Below, one piece after another: positions 26,586 to 35,241 of a stretch of 64,000 nucleotides of DNA (its first letter is position 1; each line of letters starts with the position of its first letter). The notes below the pieces were generated by a model. The model ran no database searches. It was not told where the DNA came from and was given only the letters and a program-made list of their open reading frames with translations. The stretch is from Saccharopolyspora gloriosae (GTDB taxonomy: Bacteria; Actinomycetota; Actinomycetes; Mycobacteriales; Pseudonocardiaceae), in assembly GCF_014203325.1 (NCBI RefSeq), contig NZ_JACHIV010000001.1, positions 3,473,501 to 3,537,500 on the forward strand, in the 5' to 3' direction. Made by a program: the position numbers and the translations under genes.

Positions 26586-27466
26586 CGGATCGACGAACTC
26601 ACCCCACCGCCGGATTCGGGGCGGCGAAACACGATCACCCGTTGGTGATCGCCGCCGTGGACGGATCCGAACGCGCGCAGCAAGCCGCGCTGTGGGCCGC
26701 CGACGAGGCCGCGCGTCGAGGAGCCGAACTGCGCATCGTCGAAGTCACCGAGTTCACGGACACGGATGAGCGGGAGCGCGCGATGCTCGATCACGTGGTT
26801 CGCCGGTGCCGCCAGGAGACACCGGATCTGCCCGTGTCCGACCGGGTCGCGCACGGGCACCCGGCCACCGAACTCGTGCGAGCCTCGAAAGAGGCGGACT
26901 TGCTGGTGCTGGGCGCCCACGAGCGGACGGCGAGCCGGTGGGCGAGCGCGGGTTCGGTGGCCACCCGCGTCGCCACCCACGCCGAATGCCCCGTCGTGGT
27001 GGTGCGCGAACCTCGCCGGGCGGGCGGCGTCGTGGTCGGCCTCGACGGCACGGTGCTGGAACAGCAGGCACTGCACTTCGCTTTCACCGCCGCGCGGAGG
27101 CGCGGAACCGAGCTCATCGCGGTACGCGCTCGCGACCTGGTGCGCGCCGCCGAACGGTTCCCGGCCATTCCACCGCTGGACTTCGAGGTCCAGGCCGAAC
27201 TGGACAAGGCTCGCCGAGACTTGGACCACTCCCTCGAAGGGTGGAATGAGCGCTATCCCGACGTCCCCGTGTGCCGTGAAGTGCGCTGCGGTCACCCCAC
27301 CGCCGTTCTGCTGCACCTGTCCGCCCGAGCTCGAATGCTCGTGGTCGGCCACCGCGGTACCGGTGGCTTCGCCGGTATGCTGCTCGGTTCCACTGCGGCG
27401 GGCGTGCTGCGGGACGCGGAATGCCCCGTCGCCGTCCTGCGCGGCACCGAGACGCCGCGGTCATGA
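26582..27466 (+). CDS. Universal stress protein, tandem two-domain
   Basis: 294 residues, coupled to the hsp20 gene by a 4-base overlap. First loop VLGAHERTASRWASAGSVAT shares the unusual SRWAS stretch with the USP at 4007; second loop VVGHRGTGGFAGMLLGSTAA is canonical. It carries an extra 20-residue N-terminus compared with its paralogue. Convergent with the nitroreductase downstream; a GACCGC-TCTT-GCGG stem-loop at about 27476-27494 may terminate it. Confidence 0.9.
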   Translation: MTDRRTHPTAGFGAAKHDHPLVIAAVDGSERAQQAALWAADEAARRGAELRIVEVTEFTDTDERERAMLDHVVRRCRQETPDLPVSDRVAHGHPATELVRASKEADLLVLGAHERTASRWASAGSVATRVATHAECPVVVVREPRRAGGVVVGLDGTVLEQQALHFAFTAARRRGTELIAVRARDLVRAAERFPAIPPLDFEVQAELDKARRDLDHSLEGWNERYPDVPVCREVRCGHPTAVLLHLSARARMLVVGHRGTGGFAGMLLGSTAAGVLRDAECPVAVLRGTETPRS

Positions 27467-27544
27467 CCGCGCGGGCGACCGCTCTTGCGGCGGTCAACTC
27501 CCCACCGCACCGCTCTCACCGCCGTGTCCCTGCGCTCGCTGTCC

Positions 27545-28543
27545 TCACCGGAACCTGCCCAAGGGCGCGACGCACTCGGCCGACGACCTCCGCGGTGTGG
27601 GCGGGCCGGGCAGCTTCTCCCGCACCGGCCACCCGACTCGAAGCGCCAGCTGCGGATAGCCCGCACCGCCGAGCACCTCATCGCGCACGTACGAGCGCGT
27701 CGTCCCGACTTCCGCGAGCTGGCTGAGCGGGCACGTCGCCAGCCCCTCCAGTTCTGCCAGCAAGAGCACCGCACTGAGCGCTTCACCCGCCGCCAGCCAG
27801 CTCTCGTAGCTGTCACCGGAGGTCGACAGGACTGCCAGCTGAGCTCCGTCGTCAAGAACGGGAACCGGCAGCTCACCTTCCGACACCAGCCCGAAGTCCC
27901 GTTCCGGCCTCGCGCGCCCGGGCTGCGCGGGAAGAGCTTCGGCCGGAACACCGTCAGGCCCAGGTACGTGCCGACCGGACCACGCGGCGAGTTCCTCCCG
28001 GTAGCGCGCTGATCGCCGCTCCTGCTCGCCGGCCTGCTCGATCGCGAGCGTCAGCTCGTGCCGGTGCACCTCCTCGGTCACGGGTCCGAGCGTGCCGCGC
28101 TGGGCCTGCGCAGCGTCCACGAGTCCGTCGACCAGTGCCTCCGGGATCGGCGCGGACAAGAACGGCCTGCGATCGGTGCGGCGCCGGTCCGCCGCCGCGG
28201 CCAGCTCGACAACGTGCGGGTCGAGGCTCTTCGCGCGCCCGAATTCGATCGCGGCCAAATGCGTCGGGATACCGGGATTGGGCAGCCGGTGCACGACCGT
28301 GCGCCAGCCTTCCGATCCGAACGCGATGCGCGCGTGGTGCAGAACCGCCCCGCAACTGATCACCGCCTCCCGCCCCGTCGGGTCCAGCGCGCCGAGCGTG
28401 CGCTCCGGGTCCAAGTAGAGGTGCAGGGAGCGATCTGCCGGCCGCCAACGCCACGGCTGGGTGTTGTGCACCGACGGGGCTCGGCAGGCGAGCACCAGCA
28501 CCGAGCGGATTTCCGCCGCGGTCGGCATGTGCCGTGGTGCCAT
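27545..28543 (-). CDS. Acg-family nitroreductase-like protein
   Basis: 332 residues. ATG 28543 has GAGGGAG upstream; a longer frame to 28642 lacks family similarity. APSVHNTQPWRW near residue 27 and LEGLATCPLSQLAEV near 285 are the two Acg landmarks. Fourth nitroreductase of the island and the only one after the second Hsp20-USP cassette. Confidence 0.86.
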   Translation of the reverse strand: MAPRHMPTAAEIRSVLVLACRAPSVHNTQPWRWRPADRSLHLYLDPERTLGALDPTGREAVISCGAVLHHARIAFGSEGWRTVVHRLPNPGIPTHLAAIEFGRAKSLDPHVVELAAAADRRRTDRRPFLSAPIPEALVDGLVDAAQAQRGTLGPVTEEVHRHELTLAIEQAGEQERRSARYREELAAWSGRHVPGPDGVPAEALPAQPGRARPERDFGLVSEGELPVPVLDDGAQLAVLSTSGDSYESWLAAGEALSAVLLLAELEGLATCPLSQLAEVGTTRSYVRDEVLGGAGYPQLALRVGWPVREKLPGPPTPRRSSAECVAPLGRFR

Positions 28544-28646
28544 CGTCGCTCCCTCATCGTTGGGGTGCGCCTTCCCGAGGCCGAGAACGAGCACGTGCTG
28601 ACCGGGAATCACGTGCAGTGTGCCGACCGAGCGGGCGAGCACAGCA

Positions 28647-28660
28647 GGGACGAAAGTCAG
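28647..28660. promoter_or_regulatory. DosR-box-like site in divergent promoter region
   Basis: GGGACGAAAGTCAG agrees with GGGACTWWAGTCCC at about 11 of 14 positions. It lies between the divergent nitroreductase (104 bp) and DUF1540 gene (180 bp). Confidence 0.35.
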
Positions 28661-28839
28661 GGCCCGGTCGAACGCCCGGCCCGCCCCGCTCGCCGCCGAC
28701 TCGCACTCGGTGGTGACGTCACACCGTCAGGCCTCGGCAACCACCCGAACGGCGAATCGGAGCGCCGGAAAGCGCGAGTTGACGTCGCAGCTCCGGCCGT
28801 GCCGTCGCACAGTGGTCTTCCCCACCACGAGGAGGAACC

Positions 28840-29124
28840 ATGCACATGCCGGCCGTCGCCGAATGCACCGCCGAGAGCTGCGCCTACAACAACGACCACA
28901 CCTGCCACGCCCTCGCCATCACGGTCGGCCAGCAGACCGATGCCCGGTGCGACACCTTCACCACCGCCGCCGAACGCGGCGGGGACCCTGCAGCCACCGG
29001 CCACGTCGGAGCCTGCACGATGTCCGACTGCCGCCACAACATCGACCTCGAATGTCAGGCCCCCAGCATCACGGTCGGGCAGCAGCAGGACATCGTCGAC
29101 TGCCTCACCTACCAACCGGCGTGA
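28840..29124 (+). CDS. Tandem DUF1540 cysteine-rich protein
   Basis: 94 residues behind GAGGAGG. Two repeats of the DUF1540 pattern: AECTAESCAYN...CHALAITVGQ...CDTF (residues 7-41) and GACTMSDCRHN...CQAPSITVGQ...CLTY (residues 58-90). Four regularly placed cysteines per repeat suggest a metal or redox site. Function unknown. The family is common in actinobacteria and clostridia. Confidence 0.87.
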   Translation: MHMPAVAECTAESCAYNNDHTCHALAITVGQQTDARCDTFTTAAERGGDPAATGHVGACTMSDCRHNIDLECQAPSITVGQQQDIVDCLTYQPA

Positions 29125-29445
29125 CCCGCCCAGCTTGGAGAACCCGCGCTTTGACGCAGCCCGCCGCCGTCATTGACGAAGACGGAGGGGCGCACCTCCA
29201 CCGCTGAACCTGAGCCCAGCGGTGCCTGCTCGGCTGCAGGACCGCCAAGCGGGCACCGCCGAACGTCGTCGGCAAAGGGGTGCGTTCAAGGACAAGTCAC
29301 GGCTGCTGCGCGGATCTGTGCTCCCCGCCCCGTTTCACGCACCCGGGCGACCGACGATCGCATCCCGCCTGGACGGCGAGTTGACGAGCCACGGCACCTG
29401 ATCCGCGTCGACGCTGTGTCCACAGCCGAACTTCGAGGCGAACCC
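29125..29445 (+). other. Intergenic region, 321 bp
   Basis: Open in the ATPase frame but without family similarity or a ribosome site upstream of 29416. I see no RNA gene, repeat or convincing promoter here. Confidence 0.4.
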
Positions 29446-31335
29446 ATGAGCGAGCAGAACGCGACCGGGTGGCTCGTGCTCCGCATCGCACCGCTGCGCG
29501 AACAGGTCGAGCCCTTGTTGCTCGTCCTCTCGGCAGGATTGCTCGCCGCGGGGGTGCTCAGCTGGCTCGGCGACGCCCGAGCTCTGGCCGATGCGATGTG
29601 GGCCGCGGGCACCTCTCTCGGTTTGCTGCCCTCGGTCGCCTGGATGGTCGTCGCTCTGATCCACGGGCGGACCGGAGTCGACCTGATAGCGGCGCTGTCC
29701 CTGGTCGGGACCTTGGCGACCGGGGAGTACTTCGCGGGAGCGCTGATCACCTTGATGCTGGCCTCCGGGAGAGCCCTCGAATCGGCGGCTCGACGCCGAG
29801 CTACCCGAGACCTGCGGGCACTGGCGGCAGACGCCCCTCAGTTCGCCCACCGGTACGGCGATGCGGCCGTGGAGAGAGTGCACGTCGAAGCGGTGGCGCC
29901 CGGCGATCACCTACTGGTGACCAATGGCGAGGTCGTTCCTGTGGACGGCTCCGTCATCGGTGACACCGCGGTTCTCGACGAGTCGGTGGTGACGGGAGAG
30001 GCTTGGTACGTCCGCAAGGTTGCCGGGGAAGCCGTGCTCAGCGGGACCGTGAACGTCGGAGACGCCTTCGACATGCGGGCCGACGCCACCGCCGCCGACA
30101 GCACGTACTCCGGCCTCGTGCGGTTGACCCGCGAAGCCGGCGCCGAACAATCCCCGGCTGCCCGCACGGCGGACCGTTACGCCACCTGGTTCCTGCCGCT
30201 GGTACTGCTCCTGGCAGGAGTCGCGTGGCAGGTGCAGGGGACGCCGGTCGCCGCGGTCGCGGTATTGGTGGTCGCGACCCCGTGCCCGCTGCTGCTGGCC
30301 GTTCCCATCGCCTTGGTGTCCGGCTTGTCTCGATCGTCGCGAACCGGAGCGGTGGTGCGCGACGGCACCGCACTCGAAAACCTGGCCTTGGCGCGAACGG
30401 TGCTCTTGGACAAGACGGGGACGCTCACCGAAGGCAGCCCTCAGGTCGAGCGCGTCGTCACTCCACGGGCGGGAGAGGCCGACGAACTGCTCTCCCTCGC
30501 CGCGTCGCTCGAGCAGGCCTCGTCGCACGTGATGGCGGAGCCGATCGTGGCGGAAGCCCGGCACCGGCATCTGCACCTGGTCACCCCGGACCACGCGATC
30601 GAGCAACCGGGGCGAGGGATGAGCGGAGTGGTGCGCGGCCAACGGATCGAGGTCGGAGCCCTAGCACTCCCGGAACAGCGGCCCGAATGGATGCGCGCGG
30701 TCGAGCGTTCCACGCGCGGGCACGAATCCGCCATCGCATGGATCGCGCGGGAGGGCGCGCTGTGCGGCGCGATCGTCTTGCGCGATCAACTGCGCGCCGA
30801 CGCACGCCAGGCGGTGGACAGACTGCGCCGTGCAGGGGTGCGCCGCATCGTGATGCTCACCGGTGACCGTCCGGAAGTAGCCCGAGCGATCGCACAGGCC
30901 GCCGGGCTGGACGAAGTCCTCTCCCAGCGGACACCCGCCGACAAGGTGGCCGCCGTCCGCACCGAGCGGGCCCGGGAAATCACGATCATGGTCGGCGACG
31001 GCGTCAATGACGCACCGGCCTTGGCCGCGGCGACCGTCGGCGTGGCGATGGGAGCGCGAGGAGCCACCGCCTCGTCGGAGGCAGCGGACGTCGTGCTCAC
31101 CGCGGATCGACTCGCCCCGTTGGCCGACTGCATGGACATCGCTGTGCGCGCCCGCCGGATAGCAGCGCAGAGCGCGATCACCGGGATGTCGCTGTCCCTG
31201 CTGGCCATGCTCGTGGCGGCGACCGGAGCGCTGGCTCCTCCTGCGGGAGCGATCCTGCAAGAAGCGATCGACATCGCGGTGATCATGAATTCGTTGCGCG
31301 CGCTTAACGGCCGACCGGTCACGAACCCCTCGTAG
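29446..31335 (+). CDS. P1B-type heavy-metal ATPase with TPC motif, no metal-binding N-domain
   Basis: 629 residues from ATG 29446 (CGAGGCG upstream; GTG 29416 possible). Actuator VVTGEAWYV, membrane motif VATPCPLLLAVPIAL (TPC in place of CPC), phosphorylation site DKTGTLTEGSPQ, hinge [21 protein letters not shown]. It has no N-terminal HMA domain and no C-terminal hemerythrin. The usual P1B HP dipeptide (SxHP) reads SSHVMAEP, so the nucleotide-domain signature is altered. Metal specificity is uncertain; TPC pumps form a minor P1B class. It closes the stress island. Confidence 0.88.
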   Translation: MSEQNATGWLVLRIAPLREQVEPLLLVLSAGLLAAGVLSWLGDARALADAMWAAGTSLGLLPSVAWMVVALIHGRTGVDLIAALSLVGTLATGEYFAGALITLMLASGRALESAARRRATRDLRALAADAPQFAHRYGDAAVERVHVEAVAPGDHLLVTNGEVVPVDGSVIGDTAVLDESVVTGEAWYVRKVAGEAVLSGTVNVGDAFDMRADATAADSTYSGLVRLTREAGAEQSPAARTADRYATWFLPLVLLLAGVAWQVQGTPVAAVAVLVVATPCPLLLAVPIALVSGLSRSSRTGAVVRDGTALENLALARTVLLDKTGTLTEGSPQVERVVTPRAGEADELLSLAASLEQASSHVMAEPIVAEARHRHLHLVTPDHAIEQPGRGMSGVVRGQRIEVGALALPEQRPEWMRAVERSTRGHESAIAWIAREGALCGAIVLRDQLRADARQAVDRLRRAGVRRIVMLTGDRPEVARAIAQAAGLDEVLSQRTPADKVAAVRTERAREITIMVGDGVNDAPALAAATVGVAMGARGATASSEAADVVLTADRLAPLADCMDIAVRARRIAAQSAITGMSLSLLAMLVAATGALAPPAGAILQEAIDIAVIMNSLRALNGRPVTNPS

Positions 31336-31519
31336 AGGGCGGTGGGCACGCTCAGGGATGCGGGCTTTCGGATGATTTCGCTCTTGTCGCGACCCCCTTG
31401 TAGGGGGCGTCCCAATCCCCGCCTCCCAGTCGGGCTTCGGCGCACCATCGAAGAACCTCGGCGCCTGCGGCGCCCAGCCGACAGACCGACATCGCAGGTT
31501 CAGCGTCAGCGATTGAGCG

Positions 31520-31556
31520 CGTCGTACTCTGGCAGGTGCTCTGCCAGAGTACGACG
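31520..31556. terminator. Strong bidirectional hairpin
   Basis: 16-bp perfect stem (31520-31535 with 31541-31556; arm GTCGTACTCTGGCAG) and a 5-nt loop, between the convergent ATPase and DUF397 genes. Confidence 0.7.
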
Positions 31557-31566
31557 GCATCGAAGA

Positions 31567-31770
31567 TCAGCCTTGGAAGCGATCGGCCTTCACCGCATCC
31601 AGAAAAACGGCGAAGGTGGTCGATCCGACGCCAATGATCGGAGAGTGTTCACAGAGCTTAGAGTCGCGAATCAGTGCCGTGCCTGGGACGTTGGTAGCTA
31701 CCTCGACACACTGCTGTGCGCCACCGCTCCGACTGGACTTGCGCCAAACGGGGGTGTTGCTGCTGCTCAT
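31567..31770 (-). CDS. DUF397 protein
   Basis: 67 residues. WRKSSRSGGAQQCVEVA and a later DSKLCEHSPIIGVGSTTFAVFLDAVK are the standard DUF397 pattern. The start ATG overlaps the stop of the upstream XRE gene. Such XRE/DUF5753-DUF397 pairs are typical of Streptomyces and Pseudonocardiaceae; the small partner is thought to act as an antagonist of the regulator in the BldB/AbaA-orfA type systems. Confidence 0.9.
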   Translation of the reverse strand: MSSSNTPVWRKSSRSGGAQQCVEVATNVPGTALIRDSKLCEHSPIIGVGSTTFAVFLDAVKADRFQG

Positions 31771-32627
31771 CCGGTTTCCTCGTTCTTGCCGACGTAGTGA
31801 TCTATGAGCGCCCGCGTGTCCTCCTCGGACAACGCGTCGCTCGCAGCCTGGTCAAACGCGAGCGTATATGCGCTGGTGGACTTGACGTAGTCCGCGCCCG
31901 TTAGGGTCTCTACGTAAGCGATGGTCGTGCGAGCCTCTTCGATCCAGAGCAAGGTGAACGGGCAGCTCAACCCTGCATGTGGCCCGTTCTCGAGCGGCAC
32001 TACGCGCAGCGAAACCGACGGCAGTTCGGAGATCTGACGCAGCCGCGTGAGTTGGGCAGCCATCTGGTCAGGCGTGCCAACTCTACGCAGCATCGCCTCT
32101 TCGCCAAGTACAGCCCGGACCTTTGGAGCCCTCGCCTGGAACAGGCGGTTACCCCGCGCCTCGCGGGCGCCTGCCATCGATTCAAGGTCGGCAGCGGTGA
32201 CCACCGGCGAACGCGACAGCTGTGTCCTCGCATAGCAAGTGGTTTGCAGCAACCCGGGAATCTCGCTGTAGACCATGCGGATCTCGGAGGAAGCTCTCTC
32301 CAGCGGGATGTACTGCTTCGCCCAATCTGACACCCGCTCAGGGGCAGCGCGACGCCGGGCTTCTGCACCCAGCTGACGAACCTGCTCTGCTTCCGGCCCG
32401 GAGACGCCGATGTACGCCAAGAGGGTACTCAGCTCTCGCTCCGAAAGCCCGAGAGTGCCAGTTTCGATCTTGGAAAGCTTGCCCCGGTACCACCCCAGCT
32501 TCGCGTTGGCATCGTCCAGCCCCACGCCACCAGCCTCCCGGAGGGCGCGGAGACGCTCTCCAAGAATCAGACGCTGAACAACGGGCCCTGGATCTTCATC
32601 AAGCATGGGCACAGTCTGCACCATCAT
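31767..32627 (-). CDS. XRE-family regulator with DUF5753 domain
   Basis: 286 residues from the first of two adjacent ATGs at 32627 (AAGGG upstream). An N-terminal helix-turn-helix (RLRALREAGGVGLDDANAKL, then LSKIETG) occupies residues about 20-75. The rest is the DUF5753 domain (YIPLERASSEIRMVYSEIPG, LLQTTCYAR, CPFTLL). It is expected to bind DNA and sense an unknown signal through DUF5753. Codon bias is less GC-rich than in the stress island. Two near-identical sequence motifs lie just upstream. Confidence 0.9.
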   Translation of the reverse strand: MMVQTVPMLDEDPGPVVQRLILGERLRALREAGGVGLDDANAKLGWYRGKLSKIETGTLGLSERELSTLLAYIGVSGPEAEQVRQLGAEARRRAAPERVSDWAKQYIPLERASSEIRMVYSEIPGLLQTTCYARTQLSRSPVVTAADLESMAGAREARGNRLFQARAPKVRAVLGEEAMLRRVGTPDQMAAQLTRLRQISELPSVSLRVVPLENGPHAGLSCPFTLLWIEEARTTIAYVETLTGADYVKSTSAYTLAFDQAASDALSEEDTRALIDHYVGKNEETG

Positions 32628-32651
32628 GCCGCGCTTACCCTTCGTAGCAAG

Positions 32652-32715
32652 TTGAGTCTCAGTTACACCCAAATGGACCACACCCTTGGCGCTGTCGCAT
32701 TTTGAGACTCAGTTA
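32652..32715. promoter_or_regulatory. Pair of operator-like repeats TTGAGwCTCAGTTA
   Basis: TTGAGTCTCAGTTAC at 32652-32666 and TTGAGACTCAGTTA at 32702-32715 are direct repeats 50 bp apart. Each contains a TGAGwCTCA palindrome. They lie between the XRE start and the divergent genes, so they are candidate binding sites for the XRE protein. Confidence 0.5.
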
Positions 32716-32865
32716 TACGCTCAATCTGAGTGGTTTCCGTGGCCGGGTTGGCAGCGGCACCGCTCGAAACCCTCACGATGGCGCTCCGCTGATCGAGCGA
32801 GAGATCGACGGCGATCGGTTCTGGCAGTGCGACGAGATCCGGAACAAGAGAAGGGAGAGAAGGAG

Positions 32866-33498
32866 ATGCGGCAGGCGTGGCGCCGTTGGTGGCGCCGGTC
32901 GAGATCAGTGGAATTCGCACCTCGGTGTGCGACGGCGAGAAGGGAGCGGTGGCGAGATGACGGGGCTGGCGATGGTGCTGTTGCTAGTGGTCGTGGCGTT
33001 GGCGGGGACGGCGTTGACGTTGTTCGCGTAGCGGCGCTTCCCGGGCCGGTGTGGGTGCGGCTGGAGCGGGGTTCCCAGTGGCATCGGGCGGGGGCCGAAT
33101 GTGGGCTGCGGTCGGGTGCGGTGACGGAATTTTCCGGCGTGTGCCCACCGCGCGCGGGCGGGTACGTGATCTGCCTGGATTGCGCGTTCGTGTCCGGTAT
33201 CGCCGAGCAGGCGGCGGCCTACGTGCCGGAACAGCTTGCCGAACGGACCACCGAAATCCCTGCAGTCCCGTCCGAGGAGTTCGCGGACTCGGGTGCGGTT
33301 GTGGTGGGGCCGTGGGCCTCGGTCACCCCGGGGCGGCACCGCGCCGACGGCCCGACCCGCGAGATTCCCCGCGTGCCTGCGCACATCCGAACGAGTCCGT
33401 CTTGGTCTCGCACCAATGTGGGCGTGGAAGCCCCCGACAGCTGGTACCTGCCGGGGACATCCGCGCCCGCCGTCGAGGGTATCGCCTCGGCCGCCTAA
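32866..33498 (+). CDS. Hypothetical protein with cysteine pair
   Basis: The supported part runs from GTG 33049 or slightly upstream to 33498: VRLERGSQWHRAGAECGLRS, then GGYVICLDCAFVSG with a CxxC. ATG 32866 has a good AAGGAG site but the stretch to 33040 is arginine-rich and overlaps the small membrane frame below in another phase. The true start is therefore open. No family recognised. Divergent from the XRE regulator, so possibly under its control. Confidence 0.45.
   Translation: MRQAWRRWWRRSRSVEFAPRCATARRERWRDDGAGDGAVASGRGVGGDGVDVVRVAALPGPVWVRLERGSQWHRAGAECGLRSGAVTEFSGVCPPRAGGYVICLDCAFVSGIAEQAAAYVPEQLAERTTEIPAVPSEEFADSGAVVVGPWASVTPGRHRADGPTREIPRVPAHIRTSPSWSRTNVGVEAPDSWYLPGTSAPAVEGIASAA
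32957..33031 (+). CDS. Putative small hydrophobic peptide
   Basis: 24 residues, MTGLAMVLLLVVVALAGTAL followed by TLFA, a single membrane helix. GGGAGCGGTGGCGAG precedes the ATG. It overlaps the previous entry in another frame; one of the two is probably wrong. Confidence 0.3.
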   Translation: MTGLAMVLLLVVVALAGTALTLFA

Positions 33499-33542
33499 AC
33501 GGTCCGGGCACCGACGTTTTCCGATCGAATCGAGGTCTTCCG

Positions 33543-33827
33543 ATGTCTCCAGAAGCACGCCCACCCACTTCCGGCTCGGCCGCTCCGAGCGCTGGGGAGG
33601 TGGCCGAGAAGGCCCGGCAGGTGCACGACCGGCTCGGCACTGTCCTCGGAAACCTGCCTGGCCCCGGCATGGTGACCGACGAAGAGTGCACTCGCCTCGC
33701 CGCGGCACTACGCGGGCTGGCGAAAACGTTCGACCGCCATTCCCCCGTTTGTCCCGCCCCCGCTCCGCTCGAGTCTGAATCCGGTTCGGGCGGGCGGGCG
33801 TGGGTCTTCCCGGGCCAGAACCGGTAA
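33543..33827 (+). CDS. Hypothetical protein
   Basis: 94 residues from ATG 33543 (CGAGG upstream). A proline-rich start is followed by a helical segment (GEVAEKARQVHDRLGTVLGN, ECTRLAAALRGLAKTFDRH) and a low-complexity tail. Not recognised. Part of the small-gene series that runs to the IS element. Confidence 0.5.
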   Translation: MSPEARPPTSGSAAPSAGEVAEKARQVHDRLGTVLGNLPGPGMVTDEECTRLAAALRGLAKTFDRHSPVCPAPAPLESESGSGGRAWVFPGQNR

Positions 33828-34077
33828 TCGGTGTTCCGCCTCCCGGTTACGGGCCGGGCCTGATGGCCCAAACCGGGTGTCCCGGCATCCAAGCGCTCCG
33901 CTGCGGGTGCCGGTCCAGAGCGGGGAACCGTGTTTCCCCGGACACGTCCCGCTCAGCCCGGCCGCGCGGCCCTTCCCCGTAGGTCGCGCGGCCGGGTCCC
34001 ACACCGCTAGATCCCGACGCGCTGGCGCCGTTCCTGGTGTCCCCGTGGCGTTTGTCGTTGCACGAATAGGATTTTGT

Positions 34078-34506
34078 ATGGGCCCAGATCCGCCACCCTC
34101 GATTCACGCCGAAGTACGGGCGTTGCTCACCCGCGGGGCGGGCCGGGAGTGGTTACTGCTGCCCGCGCGGCATGCACGGTGGCGCCTGTCAGGTGGGCCG
34201 GTGCGGGAGGGCGAGACCCCGACCGACGCAGCCTGCCGGGTCCTGCACGACGACGCCGGGCTCACCACTTCGCAAGACCCGGTGCTCGGCGCGCACATCT
34301 GGGACGCGGCGACGTTCGGCGGCAGACCGGTCAAGCTCACTTACGTCTTCACCGTGGCCGCTCCGGCCACCGTGGTGCCTTCTGGGGAATGGGTCGATCG
34401 TCGCGCAGCGGTCAGCCTGCTCGACCCCGGCGACATCGGCCGCCTTGCTGACCTCGCCGACGGTCTTCGGCTCCCAAGGGTGCATTACCAGGAACACCAT
34501 CCCTGA
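34078..34506 (+). CDS. Nudix-fold protein with degenerate Nudix box
   Basis: 142 residues from ATG 34078. The Nudix region reads GGPVREGETPTDAACRVLHD followed by DAGL, where the canonical box is GX5EX7REUXEEXGU. The REUXEE core is replaced by CRVLHDD, so two metal-binding glutamates are not conserved. It may be a non-catalytic nucleotide sensor or have changed chemistry. The fold call rests on the box spacing and the following ALGA-type strand (GAHIWDAATFGGRPVKLTYV). Confidence 0.65.
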   Translation: MGPDPPPSIHAEVRALLTRGAGREWLLLPARHARWRLSGGPVREGETPTDAACRVLHDDAGLTTSQDPVLGAHIWDAATFGGRPVKLTYVFTVAAPATVVPSGEWVDRRAAVSLLDPGDIGRLADLADGLRLPRVHYQEHHP

Positions 34507-34580
34507 CCGAGGTCGTGCCCACCTCGCGCTACTGCACGTCCTCGCCCGCGGCGCTTTCGATGAACAGACAAGGTCCTTCG

Positions 34581-34835
34581 ATGACGACCCGAAACCCCAG
34601 GCTGCCCTGTGCCTGGCACTACCACCCCGAGCGAAACATCACGCTGCGCTGGGCACGACCCGACGGTCACTTCACTGTCCACTCCGGTGATCAACGCGGC
34701 AAACACGACGACCACACCCTGCTCGACACCGTTCGCGTCGCCCCGCCCTGGCAAGACGATCACGACGTCGCCCGCAAGGCGCAGGACTGGGCCGCGAAAA
34801 ACCCGCTCACGCCCCAAACCGGAGGACGCTCGTGA
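34581..34835 (+). CDS. Hypothetical protein
   Basis: 84 residues from ATG 34581; ATG 34560 is an alternative. NITLRWARPDGHFTVHSGD suggests a small beta fold. No family recognised. Its stop overlaps the GTG start of the following LuxR-type gene. Confidence 0.5.
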   Translation: MTTRNPRLPCAWHYHPERNITLRWARPDGHFTVHSGDQRGKHDDHTLLDTVRVAPPWQDDHDVARKAQDWAAKNPLTPQTGGRS

Positions 34836-35212
34836 TCTACCTGTACCCGGACAGGATCGCGCAACTGGCGTTGCGCGCCGAGTTCACCGGTGCGCAGTTG
34901 GAGGTGGCGCGGCTGGTGGCGTGCAACATGACCAACACCGCGATCGCGAGGCACCTGTGCCGTAGCGAGGACACCGTCAAGACCCACTTGCGACGGATGC
35001 TGCGCAAGACCGGCACTACGAGCCGTTGTCAGCTCGTGGTGTGGATGTACGAGGCCGGGCACCTCGTGCCCGCACACCCCGAATTCCTGGCCCAGCCCCA
35101 CCCGCCCGAACCGCCAGCACCGACATCACCGGCCGCCCGGAACCTGCACCACACCCTCTCAGCCGCGCGCAGCGACCTGGACTCGGCCTTGACTCACCTC
35201 GGCACCCTCTGA
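34832..35212 (+). CDS. Small LuxR-type HTH regulator
   Basis: 126 residues, GTG start overlapping the previous stop by four bases. The HTH (residues about 16-75) is LuxR/GerE-like: FTGAQLEVARLVACNMTNTA, IARHLCRSEDTVKTHLRRML. No receiver or sensor domain is present, only a proline-rich tail. A homologous gene follows directly; both share the phrase QLVVWMYEAGHLVP / HLVVWMYETGRVIP after the HTH. Confidence 0.8.
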   Translation: MIYLYPDRIAQLALRAEFTGAQLEVARLVACNMTNTAIARHLCRSEDTVKTHLRRMLRKTGTTSRCQLVVWMYEAGHLVPAHPEFLAQPHPPEPPAPTSPAARNLHHTLSAARSDLDSALTHLGTL

Positions 35213-35241
35213 CCGGCCTACCCCATTCTTGCGAGGAATTC

